IMG/VR virus record: IMGVR_UViG_3300049893_000337
Span: 1 to 24,328 of that record
Source of the DNA: a virus
Direction: 5' to 3' (one strand)
Length of the DNA: 24,328 nucleotides
A program made the translations under genes and the position numbers. Positions 14,423 through 22,530 of the stretch are shown one piece after another. A model generated the notes under the pieces. The model ran no database searches. It was not told the DNA's origin and worked only from the letters and a program-made list of their open reading frames with translations. Each line of letters starts with the position of its first letter. Position 1 is the first letter of the stretch.

Positions 14423-16455
14423 TACGGCACCAGTACGCTACGGAACTTGTCGCCTTCGGAGCCGTCGCCGTGTAGAGCTGTGCCGACCATCCTAATCACG
14501 TTAACGTCGTGAACGTCGTTATACGTGCTTATCCCGGAGTCACTGATATTACCAAGTGTATTGGTGTGCAGCATAACTCCATCATTAATGACCGTGCCGC
14601 TGGTATATGAGTCGATACGAATGCCGTAGCCGAAGTTATTGTGGATATTCGCATCTAGGATGCGATTCAGCCGGTTGCTCGTCCCTGCTCCGGTGTTAGC
14701 CGAGCCCTCAAACTCAATCCCATCCTTACCGTTGAGGTAGTAGTTGCCGCCTTTGACGCTGATCTCGCGCGGTGAGCCGTTGCCGGTGCCGCCAGACATG
14801 TCCTTAATGAGCAGGCCTGAGCGCCCACACTTCTCAGACTCGCAGTCGATGAGTTCATGGTAGTCGCCGTGTGTGTAGACAATACCAGACCCAGTACCGA
14901 CGCCCTGGCCAGCACCGACTACATAGAGCTTATCGAGCCTGGAGAACTTACCGCTGATAACTACGCAGTCGCTAACAGTGTCGGACGCGTTCGCCCGGAC
15001 AATGAAGCCAGCCATCGAGCAGTTATTCGCCGTGACGCTGATGATCGGGGTGGAGTTATCTGGTGTCAGCGGTTGGAACTGAAAACCGCGCCCGGGCCCT
15101 CGTAGGTGTACGTCTTCTTTGTTTATCACGATCCTCTCTGTGATGACAGCAAGTGTGCTGCTCGGCGACAGGAGGTAAATCACGTCGCCGCGCCCGGACA
15201 CAGCCTCGGTTATAGCTGCCGACACTGTCCGCAGCGGGGACGAGGGGGAATTACCCGGAGCTAGGTCATTACCATTCACAGGGTCTACGAACCAGCGTGC
15301 GCCGAAGCCCTGGTGGGTCTGCCGGAACGACTCAATGTTTATCGTCTGGATGCTGAACTGCTCGGCCATGAAGCCGGAAGCGTCGACCTCGGTACCTTGC
15401 GACTGGTTGATCAGGGTGCCGAAGCCAGTTACCGTGACAATGCCCTTAGTGCATGTAGCGTCCACGATCAGCGTCCCGCCGTTCATGTGGATCCAGCACT
15501 GTCCGGACTGAGTAGCGTGGTTCTGGTTAATGATCTTCAGCCGACCGTGCCAGCCGTCGAAAGTGACGTTCAGTCGGGCACCGTTGCGGTCAAGAATGGC
15601 CGTGCCTTCGTCAGAGTAGCATTCCTTGAAATAAGACGCGTGGCCAGACGAGACTGCTGAAGTCTGTCGTATCGTGTAGCCGCGAGTGGTGCCGTCCATG
15701 AGGCCGCAGCGCTCGTAGATACAGTGCGCGTTGTCCAGACCGTCGATAACGCAGTCGTGGTAGAGCGACTCACCGCCCTGATAACCGGTAATTTTGCAGT
15801 GGTGCCACTGACTATTAGTGGTGATGCAGCCTTGCGTAAGGGTAACAGTCGTCCGAGCGACGTTCAGCGTAGCGCCCTGGCCCTCGAAAATCAGCGCAGT
15901 GACGTCATCAGTCGCGCCGATAGTCAGGTTGCCGATGATGCCGTAGTCGTCAATACCACGGAGAGCGGCGATGAACTTGGCGTCCGCGAGGTTGCTAACC
16001 GGTCTTTGGCCAGTACCTATCGGGTACGCTGTACCCGCAGTGCCACCAGACGATTTGATCCAGACCTTGCCTTCGAACGAAGACTGCTGGATCTCCTGCA
16101 TCTGCACCAGACCGGCAGAGTTATTGGATCGAACGGCGACGTTGTTAAGGTTCGTTACGTCGAGGATATTGTTGTTTGACCCGATCAGCGACACCGAGTA
16201 GCTGCCGTTTTCAAACGTGATAGTGTAGCCGTTGATGATCTCGATGATTCGCGCGTACTGCAGACCGCCTAGCGAGACAACGGTGTTGTGCCTGTGCGTA
16301 TCAGGGTACGGCATGCCCTCAGGCGAATCTTCAAGGTCCTTAAGCGCAAGGCGGAACGTGTCGGTATTTAGGGCGTAGCTTGTACCGCCAAGGAACGTGA
16401 GGTCAGCCTGCGGTATCGTTATAACCTTCGTAGCCCAGTTGATGGAGATCGCCAT
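14422..16455 (-). CDS. Tailspike candidate with attachment domain and right-handed beta-helix (677 aa)
   Basis: Start at ATG 16455 overlaps the upstream TAA (TAATG). Residues 1-125 match a recurring phage N-terminal domain: INWATKVITIPQADL, then FRLALKDLEDSPEGMPYPDT, HRHNTVVSLGG, and ending in NSAGLV. It is found at the start of many unrelated fibre and spike proteins, so it is probably the virion-attachment part. From about 130 to 380 the sequence has regular short strands with Asn, Gly and Cys turns. Near residue 385 a second part starts with RWFVDPVNGNDLAPGN, a pattern that opens many pectate-lyase-like (DUF1565-type) right-handed beta-helices, then continues in beta-helix form. Such proteins often bind or cut surface polysaccharide. 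Catalytic residues cannot be assigned. Receptor-binding role is inferred. Confidence 0.8.
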   Translation of the reverse strand: MAISINWATKVITIPQADLTFLGGTSYALNTDTFRLALKDLEDSPEGMPYPDTHRHNTVVSLGGLQYARIIEIINGYTITFENGSYSVSLIGSNNNILDVTNLNNVAVRSNNSAGLVQMQEIQQSSFEGKVWIKSSGGTAGTAYPIGTGQRPVSNLADAKFIAALRGIDDYGIIGNLTIGATDDVTALIFEGQGATLNVARTTVTLTQGCITTNSQWHHCKITGYQGGESLYHDCVIDGLDNAHCIYERCGLMDGTTRGYTIRQTSAVSSGHASYFKECYSDEGTAILDRNGARLNVTFDGWHGRLKIINQNHATQSGQCWIHMNGGTLIVDATCTKGIVTVTGFGTLINQSQGTEVDASGFMAEQFSIQTINIESFRQTHQGFGARWFVDPVNGNDLAPGNSPSSPLRTVSAAITEAVSGRGDVIYLLSPSSTLAVITERIVINKEDVHLRGPGRGFQFQPLTPDNSTPIISVTANNCSMAGFIVRANASDTVSDCVVISGKFSRLDKLYVVGAGQGVGTGSGIVYTHGDYHELIDCESEKCGRSGLLIKDMSGGTGNGSPREISVKGGNYYLNGKDGIEFEGSANTGAGTSNRLNRILDANIHNNFGYGIRIDSYTSGTVINDGVMLHTNTLGNISDSGISTYNDVHDVNVIRMVGTALHGDGSEGDKFRSVLVP

Positions 16456-16670
16456 TACGAAGTCGCTCCATGCCCCATGTCCTTGATACGCATCATTGTA
16501 ACCTGCGTCTGCAGGTTCTGCAGCCCGTTGAGCAACCCGAGTTGCTGCTCAGCCATCCTGGCAACCTGCTTTTCAAGCTCGCCTCGAGCCGCTTGCTCAT
16601 GCTTCAAGGCCGCGTAAAGCGCCTCAATGTTGCGCTTGGCGATGATGATGTCGTCGCTTACGTACGTCAT
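16455..16670 (-). CDS. Coiled-coil miniprotein (71 aa)
   Basis: Starts within ATGA shared with the stop of the upstream 599-aa gene (16667-16670) and ends in TAATG with the tailspike gene. Residues 10-62 are an almost unbroken amphipathic helix with Leu, Ala and charged residues, such as IEALYAALKHEQAARGELEK and LLNGLQNLQTQV. There are no Cys or membrane segments. A short coiled coil between two beta-helix appendage proteins could help trimerise or chaperone them, but this is inference from position. Confidence 0.75.
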   Translation of the reverse strand: MTYVSDDIIIAKRNIEALYAALKHEQAARGELEKQVARMAEQQLGLLNGLQNLQTQVTMMRIKDMGHGATS

Positions 16671-18466
16671 TGGTCGGCAATCAGCTGGACAGTACTGGAG
16701 AAACCGAGGGACGAACTGACCGTACCAGCGATACCAGCCGACTTATAGTACGGTGCTGAGCTCGACTTACGCGCCCACCCAGTGATTGGCTGGCTAGAAC
16801 CAAACACCCGTGAGACTGTTGGCACGTTACCGTTTGCGTCCGTCACATCATCATGTAAAACATAAGTCGACTTGATCGTGCCCGTCGGGCTGGAACCCGG
16901 AGCCGACGTCATGGTGTACGAGTAACTATCGTTGTTAATCTTGGTGATCGTAAACACACCGTTGTTCGCTGCGTGACTCGCCCCCTTGATAACCACTTTG
17001 TCATTCGTAGCCATACCATGCGCAGTGTGCGTCACCGTAGCCGTTGTGCTGCTATTGGAGATAGTTACGGTGACGTTGGACGGCATCGGGCCACCAGCAG
17101 CCGCTTTGACGTGCACACGTGCGTTTTGAATAGCCACACCGTCTGTATCCGTCACCTTCACGTTGGAGCTAACAGCACCAGAGATCACAGTTACAGCGCA
17201 CCCTGCAGTACGGATCGACGGCGTATTGCCACCGCTGATCGTGATGTTCATGGAGCCAGTGGCGATATTGACGAAGATCGCCTCGTTACCGGTGCTGCCG
17301 TCAGACGCTGCGTAACCTGTCCACGTGTTGTTGGTCAGCGTGATATTAGCTGCGGTACCAGTGATTTCAAGCCCATACTTCGTGCCGCTGCTGATGAACG
17401 TTGAGCCGCTGATAAGCGCAGCATTCGCCGGTGACGAAGCGGTCACCGCTTTTGTGCTGTCATTGGTCTTGTCGAACGTGCATCCAGTAAAGGGGCCACC
17501 GCCGACTGTAACTAAGTTACAGCGCCGCCAGATAGTCTTATCAGCAGATGCTGCGGACTGGAAAATGAACGTGCCCATGTCCGTAAACGTGCACGAGTTC
17601 AGTTCCACATCCGCGTTGTCGATACACTCAAAGTTTCCGCGTGACGTCGTACCAAGTGCCGTAATGCTGATATTGTTCCACTGGACGTATGAACTTGCTT
17701 GGCGCACTTCAATTTTGTTGAACGCGCTCGTCACCTTCTTGGTGTTGGCGATGACGATGTTCCGGTTGCTGTCGCGGAAGTCCACAGCTGATGTATAGCC
17801 AAGCGTCATCAGCCCTTGCCATTGATAGCTACCACCGACAAGCTGGAACAAGCCCCACCGGTTCGTTGTGCTGTTCGCTGTTGATTCGAGTGAGGCGAAC
17901 GTGGCGTAGCCATTGGCAAGGTCGCCGCCGTTCATGCGAAGCTCACCACGACCGTATCGAATGGCGTCGACACCGAGCGGGTTGCCTTTACCGATGGCAG
18001 CACCAGTCTTGATCCGTGCGAGCACCCCGAAGTACTGGAGCGTCGAGGTCGGTGAGCCCGTCGTCGCGTCCTGTGTCAGCGAAGGGTCGACGGGGATACA
18101 CGCCCAGCCATCAAACGGAGAAATCGTGTCAGCACCACGCACATACCACTGCTTGTACGCAGTGGTGCTGTTACCGATGATCAGTTGCAGACCGCCGTTT
18201 GCTTCAGTCTCGAGCGCGCCTGGGCCCCAAAAATACGCCCATGCGAAATACGCATTCGGCGTGCTGATAGTCTTGCCAGAACCGCTGTTGAAGATCGCAC
18301 CGCGAGTAGCGTCACCAGTCCATCCAGGTTTGCTGACGCAGTTGCCGTTCTGGACGTAGAAGTCAGTCTCAGAGGCCAACGCGCCCGTTCCGACGTTTGT
18401 CCAGTTCGTAACTGATTGCGCCAGATCGAGGTCAACGAGGTCTGTCGTATAGCTGGCTGCGGCCAT
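16667..18466 (-). CDS. Beta-helix virion protein with C-terminal FCCH-like domain (599 aa)
   Basis: Start at ATG 18466 follows the upstream TAA directly (TAAATG) with AGGTGG just upstream. Residues 190-440 are a row of short beta strands with Asn, Ser, Thr and Cys turns (for example CTFTDMGTF and CTFDKTND), the look of a right-handed beta-helix. Near 459-532 is a segment with THTAHGMATNDKVVIKGA and TITKINNDSYSYTM, resembling the ubiquitin-activating E1 FCCH-like fold that recurs in phage tail proteins. The C-terminus is beta-rich. It probably belongs to the host-contact apparatus. Enzymatic activity is not evident. Confidence 0.75.
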   Translation of the reverse strand: MAAASYTTDLVDLDLAQSVTNWTNVGTGALASETDFYVQNGNCVSKPGWTGDATRGAIFNSGSGKTISTPNAYFAWAYFWGPGALETEANGGLQLIIGNSTTAYKQWYVRGADTISPFDGWACIPVDPSLTQDATTGSPTSTLQYFGVLARIKTGAAIGKGNPLGVDAIRYGRGELRMNGGDLANGYATFASLESTANSTTNRWGLFQLVGGSYQWQGLMTLGYTSAVDFRDSNRNIVIANTKKVTSAFNKIEVRQASSYVQWNNISITALGTTSRGNFECIDNADVELNSCTFTDMGTFIFQSAASADKTIWRRCNLVTVGGGPFTGCTFDKTNDSTKAVTASSPANAALISGSTFISSGTKYGLEITGTAANITLTNNTWTGYAASDGSTGNEAIFVNIATGSMNITISGGNTPSIRTAGCAVTVISGAVSSNVKVTDTDGVAIQNARVHVKAAAGGPMPSNVTVTISNSSTTATVTHTAHGMATNDKVVIKGASHAANNGVFTITKINNDSYSYTMTSAPGSSPTGTIKSTYVLHDDVTDANGNVPTVSRVFGSSQPITGWARKSSSAPYYKSAGIAGTVSSSLGFSSTVQLIADQ

Positions 18467-18802
18467 TTACACCACCTGTGCAGTCGTGTTGCGGTCAGCC
18501 TCGATTAGCGCAGCGATAGCTGCTTCGATGGTAGGTAGCGCGTTCACGAGGGTGGTATTACCTGCGCCTGCCTGCCGGATAGCCTCCAGTAGAAAGTCAC
18601 TCAACTCGATCTCCCGAATCTCGTGGTGGTACACACGCGTGCCGTCGCGCACGCCGTACAGACGGTACTCGATAAACACCGTGTAGTGCGGCGGCGGGGC
18701 GTCCTCTGCGACCTCGGTCTGGTCTATAAGCAACCTACGGAGGAACACGCGGTTGTACGCGACCTCCGGCTGCTGAATAGCGTCCGCGATCTCGATGCCC
18801 AC
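18467..18802 (-). CDS. Hypothetical protein between two structural genes (111 aa, GTG start)
   Basis: The frame is open from 18916, but that longer version would overlap the 585-aa gene by 112 bases. GTG at 18802 comes 2 bases after the upstream TAA and is the preferred start, giving 111 residues; no strong Shine-Dalgarno is visible, so coupling is likely. The product is acidic, with a VFIEYRLYGVRDGTRVYHHE beta segment in the middle and an Ala-rich helical C-terminus (IEAAIAALIEADRNTTAQ). No family is recognised. Position suggests a minor virion or assembly protein. Confidence 0.65.
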   Translation of the reverse strand: MGIEIADAIQQPEVAYNRVFLRRLLIDQTEVAEDAPPPHYTVFIEYRLYGVRDGTRVYHHEIREIELSDFLLEAIRQAGAGNTTLVNALPTIEAAIAALIEADRNTTAQVV

Positions 18803-18804
18803 GA

Positions 18805-20562
18805 TTAGGTATCCGAAGTACGAATAACCGTCGAAGTACCACCGGCAGAGCCGAACGTAGCTGCGGACTGGAACGTCTTGATCGGAGTACCACCGCCGTC
18901 GCGTACACGAACCCAAAGCGCGCGGTCGGAAGTATAAGTCGCCGAGTAGCTGGCCGTAGTGGCGTTAGCGAGCCTGTCGATGTAGCTGATAAAGACGTTG
19001 TTGCCGATGCTGGCGTTGGTCACGTTGAAGTCTGCCACGTTCGCCACAACCGCTTCAGACGCCGTCGGGTCGATGGTGAACGTCGAGCCGGCGAACGACG
19101 TGTAAACCAGTCGGCGATACACACCGGCGTTGTCCAGCACACGAATCGTACCGGACGTCGGAGTATCACCGGGGATCGCGGAGCTTACGACAACCGAAGT
19201 AATGTTCGCAGCAGTCAGCGCTGAAGTGGCGACCGTGAACTGGGCGTACAGGATGTCGTCGCCAGTGTCCTTCGGACCAACCAGGACATAGTCCTCACCA
19301 GACACAACCCCGTTGACGTAGAACGTCTGGTTGTTCGGCGGGTTGCGGGTCGTGCCGTCAAGGGCGGTGATACGGTCCGCAGAGGTAGCGTCGTCGGTCT
19401 CAATCGTCAGACCGTAAGCACCGAGGAGCGCAGAGCCAGTCGACTGGCCGCAGAACGGGAAGCTGAGAGCGCGCTCAGTCGGGGTACCAGTGTTCGTCGC
19501 GGTAGCCGAGGAACCAGAGCCTGTGATCGTCACGGAAGCGGAAGGAGCGACACCCTTAAGCAACTGGATCCACATCTTGGTACCGGCCGTAGTACTGTCG
19601 ATGGCAAGCATCTGGCCTTCACCAGCAGTTCCGCCCGTACCCCAAGTGACTTTCTCGAACGCCGAGAAGGTGCCAGAGCGCGGAGTAGTCAAGCTTACTT
19701 CGTGCGTGATACCACGGAACTGCTCGCCAGGCAGACCAAACAGCGTAGTAGTCTCAGTCTGGCGAGTCAGATACTTCATGCGCTCGTAGAACTGGTTAAT
19801 GCTGTTTGTCGGCTTGTTCGCGTTCCACTTAGCGTAGTAGTACTCAACGCCACCCACGGAGTCGATATCGAGCGAGTTATAGCCGGCAGTAGTGAGAGTG
19901 ATGCCAGTGTAACCAGCGACGGTGCCGGATGCGGTCTGGTTGTTGTTGTCCGTGACGTAGTTCAACGCCAGAACGTTGTTACCCCGCGCAGTACCGTTAA
20001 TCTTGAACTCAGAGTACGACTTACCAAACTCACGAGTCTGGCCAATCAAGCGACGGCCGTCGACGTCGGTGCCTGACGTACGTACCTTGATCATGAACCG
20101 GTGAGAGATACCGTTCGCAGTGTCGTAGTTCAGACCGGCGTAGGTAGCGCCGTTGTTCTGGCTGTTCCAGAAGGAGTTGACCGCCGAGATAACCGCGCCG
20201 TTCTGGTGGATCTGTAGCGGCATGCCCGGGTTCGCAATAACGACCAGGCCGTCCCAAATATCGTTTTCGCCGTTTTGGATAATCGACCCGTCGTACAGGT
20301 GCTCAGACGCCGTCTGGTCGATGTTGTATGGAGATAGCAGCTTTACGATGTTATCCGTCTGTCGTTCAGACGGCGTGGTGTCCGTAATATCCAGCAGGTC
20401 GGACGTCGCGGCGTCGGCCACAGCGTCGTCGGCCCTATCCTGCAGCCAACGGTGGAATTCGATTACCGTCGCATAGGATGAACCAGCCGTAGTGTGGTTC
20501 GGGCCGGTGTAACGAATATCGCCGTTAGTGGCAATTGTCCAGTGGGAGGCGGTAATCGGCAT
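18805..20562 (-). CDS. Large structural (appendage) protein (585 aa)
   Basis: Start at ATG 20562 with AAGGAG upstream at good spacing. The N-terminus contains ASHWTIATNGDIRYTG, then a FHRWLQDRADDA segment, which resembles the start of large structural proteins in several marine and other large tailed phages. It is followed by long beta-rich regions such as NGISHRFMIKVRT, a DGRRLIGQTREFGKSYSEFK segment, and a Gly, Ser and Thr-rich C-terminus. No transmembrane or enzymatic motif is seen. As the first large gene after the FCCH-like protein, it probably belongs to the tail or baseplate-like appendage complex. Exact role is unknown. Confidence 0.75.
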   Translation of the reverse strand: MPITASHWTIATNGDIRYTGPNHTTAGSSYATVIEFHRWLQDRADDAVADAATSDLLDITDTTPSERQTDNIVKLLSPYNIDQTASEHLYDGSIIQNGENDIWDGLVVIANPGMPLQIHQNGAVISAVNSFWNSQNNGATYAGLNYDTANGISHRFMIKVRTSGTDVDGRRLIGQTREFGKSYSEFKINGTARGNNVLALNYVTDNNNQTASGTVAGYTGITLTTAGYNSLDIDSVGGVEYYYAKWNANKPTNSINQFYERMKYLTRQTETTTLFGLPGEQFRGITHEVSLTTPRSGTFSAFEKVTWGTGGTAGEGQMLAIDSTTAGTKMWIQLLKGVAPSASVTITGSGSSATATNTGTPTERALSFPFCGQSTGSALLGAYGLTIETDDATSADRITALDGTTRNPPNNQTFYVNGVVSGEDYVLVGPKDTGDDILYAQFTVATSALTAANITSVVVSSAIPGDTPTSGTIRVLDNAGVYRRLVYTSFAGSTFTIDPTASEAVVANVADFNVTNASIGNNVFISYIDRLANATTASYSATYTSDRALWVRVRDGGGTPIKTFQSAATFGSAGGTSTVIRTSDT

Positions 20563-20572
20563 GGCTTACTCC

Positions 20573-21160
20573 TTAAGTCGTAACCTCTGAATCAATTGTA
20601 ACAGACCCATACAGGATTCCAGTAACTACACCGGTCCCGGAAACCATCTCTAGGTCGTAAACACCCTTCTTGGCAGTGAGCGCTGCTGCGTTAGTGGCCG
20701 TCATCGTGATCTGGATAGTCTTGGCATTATCGTCCACCGTGACTGTGAGGGTGGGGCTCACACCAACTGAACTAGCAATGGCCGTACCGCCTACTTTGTC
20801 CTTGATCGTCATACGCCCTGTAAAACCAGCCATGCTGACCGGGGTGTAATACTTAACCACACCGCCGCTTGCGTAGGCTTTGAAATCGAGCGAGTTAATG
20901 TCATTGATCTCGATGGTGTTAGGGTCGATGACCGTAGCCTTGCGCCACTCAGTCGTGCTATTGATCTGAGTCATACCCTTCACAGACTCGATCATAATGC
21001 GCCAGCCATCTGGGACACCGTGGGTAGCGCTGGTGATGCGTACCGGAGCCGCCTGGGTGATAGCGGTGATCGCCTTGTAGACGAAGGGTTGCTCCTCCCA
21101 GCGGATGACTTGAGAGAAGGTCTTGCCTTTGGTGATAACCAGGTCTTTTTTAGTGGCCAT
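20573..21160 (-). CDS. FCCH-like tail protein (195 aa)
   Basis: Start at ATG 21160 overlaps the stop of the endolysin gene (TAATG). The N-terminus (DLVITKGKTFSQVIRWEE) resembles the first strand of a common phage tail-associated family. Residues 40-106 have VRITSATHGVPDGWRIMIES, KGMTQIN, and DPNTIEINDINS followed by ASGGVVKYY, a pattern of an E1 FCCH-like domain often annotated in such proteins. The C-terminal half (from about 110) starts GFTGRMTIKDK and contains GVYDLEMVSG, again a recurring layout. It is probably an early component of the appendage or baseplate-like module. Family assignment is moderately sure; exact role is not. Confidence 0.75.
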   Translation of the reverse strand: MATKKDLVITKGKTFSQVIRWEEQPFVYKAITAITQAAPVRITSATHGVPDGWRIMIESVKGMTQINSTTEWRKATVIDPNTIEINDINSLDFKAYASGGVVKYYTPVSMAGFTGRMTIKDKVGGTAIASSVGVSPTLTVTVDDNAKTIQITMTATNAAALTAKKGVYDLEMVSGTGVVTGILYGSVTIDSEVTT

Positions 21161-21486
21161 TATGCGCGCCTCTCAAAGTGGGGGCCGTCCTTGAAGTCCT
21201 TCCAGTTCCCGCCCCAGCGGTTCAGCGGGTCCAGAGCCTCCCAGAAGTCCCCCAGCTCCTTCGGATAGCAAATCTGCCCGTCCTTAAAGAAGTGAAGGTC
21301 CACTGCACATTTCTTGAGGTGCATGGAGTTCATCGTCTTGCTTCGCCCTGTCTTGAAGTACACCTCCTGCATTGCCAGGGGGCGCTCTACTTCACCCATG
21401 CGGACTTTATACCCGTGACTCATGGCGTAAGTCAGGAGTTGACATAGGTCCTCCGAGAAGCGCTCTTGATGTTCGCCGAGTTTCAT
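21160..21486 (-). CDS. Endolysin, M15-family peptidoglycan peptidase (108 aa)
   Basis: The start at ATG 21486 overlaps the holin stop (ATGA). Motif S54-M-H56-L-K-K-C-A-V-D63-L matches the Sx-H-x6-D zinc-binding signature of M15 peptidases (D-Ala-D-Ala carboxypeptidase or L-Ala-D-Glu type). WGGNWKDFKD then GPHFE at about 91-104 supplies the third ligand, H103, plus the Glu of the HFE motif. GEVERPLAMQ near 31-40 matches the usual upstream R-E-Q region. Size of about 108 residues suits a minimal single-domain enzyme without a wall-binding domain. It is probably the phage muralytic enzyme, used with the upstream holin. There is no signal peptide, so export depends on the holin. Confidence 0.9.
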   Translation of the reverse strand: MKLGEHQERFSEDLCQLLTYAMSHGYKVRMGEVERPLAMQEVYFKTGRSKTMNSMHLKKCAVDLHFFKDGQICYPKELGDFWEALDPLNRWGGNWKDFKDGPHFERRA

Positions 21487-21944
21487 TTACCGCGCTCCCG
21501 CATATCTACGACCTTTTCGACCGTGCGACCAGCGAAGTAAGCACCCATGACGAGCATGAGCATCTGGGCTAGCAGCTCGACGTACGCGGTGTTCACGTAG
21601 AAGTCGAAACCCGAGAGGAAGGCGAACATGAAGTATACGGAGAGCAAAATCAGCAGAACCATCGGGCGGATGTTCTTACTGAGCCAAGAGTCGGAAAGCA
21701 TATCCGCCTGCCACCGCGCGGTGATGGCCTCGTTCGTGACCTTAAGTTCTTCCAGGGCCCATTTGCGAAGGCTCTCCTCGTTGTCGAACTCAAGCTGCTT
21801 GTACTTCAGCGCCTCTTCGTCCGTCATGTCAGGCTTGAGCTTGACGCCGAGTTTCTCCTCAACGAACGCTTGCCCCTTCTTGGAGACAGCGTCGTACAGG
21901 AGGTTAAGACCTTTTGAAGCCAGAGCTGCGAGGATAGGTGCCAT
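21483..21944 (-). CDS. Holin of the GTA-type three-TM family (153 aa)
   Basis: Start at ATG 21944 overlaps the stop of the Cys-rich gene (TAATG). The N-terminal 75 residues are helical and charged. RWQADMLSDSWLSKNIRP comes just before a hydrophobic segment (about 94-112), then a second at about 121-138. This layout, with the conserved D-S-W-L-S-K-N-I-R-P run, matches holins of the GTA_holin_3TM family found in phages and gene-transfer agents of Proteobacteria. Only two strong TM segments are clear; a third may be weak or absent. It sits directly before the endolysin gene, as expected for a lysis pair. Confidence 0.85.
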   Translation of the reverse strand: MAPILAALASKGLNLLYDAVSKKGQAFVEEKLGVKLKPDMTDEEALKYKQLEFDNEESLRKWALEELKVTNEAITARWQADMLSDSWLSKNIRPMVLLILLSVYFMFAFLSGFDFYVNTAYVELLAQMLMLVMGAYFAGRTVEKVVDMRERGK

Positions 21945-22111
21945 TATTGGAACTCCGCGTATTTACGTTCTTGCTCAAACATGCGAGCCTCAGGGCCGCA
22001 CTCTGACTTCTCGTTCCTCATGTACTCTGCGGGCTTCGGGATATCGAACGCTAGACACAGTTCTCGCCCGTACGCCACTCGCACGTTCATGCAGTCTTTA
22101 CACTCTTTCAC
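21944..22111 (-). CDS. Small Cys-rich protein, possible zinc-binding (55 aa)
   Basis: The frame begins with GTG at 22111, sharing GTGA with the stop of the upstream gene, and ends at TAA overlapping the holin ATG (TAATG). Four Cys are visible: a CKDC pair at 4-7, Cys19 and Cys38 (in CGPEAR). The layout Cx2C...C...CGPEARMFE resembles small phage proteins that probably bind one zinc ion. No membrane segment is seen. Location inside the lysis cassette may be incidental; function unknown. Confidence 0.75.
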   Translation of the reverse strand: MKECKDCMNVRVAYGRELCLAFDIPKPAEYMRNEKSECGPEARMFEQERKYAEFQ

Positions 22112-22530
22112 GGGTTACCTTTATTTTCCCAGATTAGTTTAATCTGCTCTTTATTCTGCACCACGTCGATCTTCAGCGTGAGTACGTCCGTCTTAATCTG
22201 CTCTGTCTCTTTGAGATGGTCCTGCACCCACCAGACTAGTACTCCCTGAAGTACCACAAGGCTAACAAGCGATGCACGCCAAAAGCCCCGACCCTGATTT
22301 ATCAGGGCCATCTCGTCTTTCTCATGCTGCTCGAAAGCAGTGGTGTGCGCCTTCAAATCCATCGTCAGGCTGCGGGTTAGCTGGGTGTTCTCATCGAGGT
22401 TGCCGGCGATCTTGTTGAGAATGAGTAGAAAGGCTCGGTCCTTGGGGTCCGAAGCAAGCCGGATAGCTTCTTCGATCTCCTCTTGAATCGGGTCAGGGTG
22501 CCTACGTTCCGGGCCTTTGTACTCTGGCAT
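22108..22530 (-). CDS. One-TM protein with coiled coil, lysis or membrane-linked (140 aa)
   Basis: Start is ATG 22530, overlapping the upstream TAA (TAATG), with GGGGGAT nearby; a longer start at 22602 would overlap the adaptor gene. The N-terminus has the GPERRHPD motif, seen in many small phage membrane proteins. A helical acidic region runs to residue 78. One hydrophobic segment (83-102, starting FWRASLVSLVV) is followed by a coiled coil with KTDVLTLKIDVVQNKEQIK. Arg before the segment and acidic after suggests N-in, C-out. It could be an accessory holin or membrane anchor protein of the lysis group; a spanin role is possible but not shown. Confidence 0.75.
   Translation of the reverse strand: MPEYKGPERRHPDPIQEEIEEAIRLASDPKDRAFLLILNKIAGNLDENTQLTRSLTMDLKAHTTAFEQHEKDEMALINQGRGFWRASLVSLVVLQGVLVWWVQDHLKETEQIKTDVLTLKIDVVQNKEQIKLIWENKGNP

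Noticed and set aside
18803-18916. N-terminal extension of the 111-aa protein to ATG 18916
   Set aside because: It would overlap the 585-aa gene by 112 bases; GTG 18802, two bases after the stop, fits the packing of the other genes.
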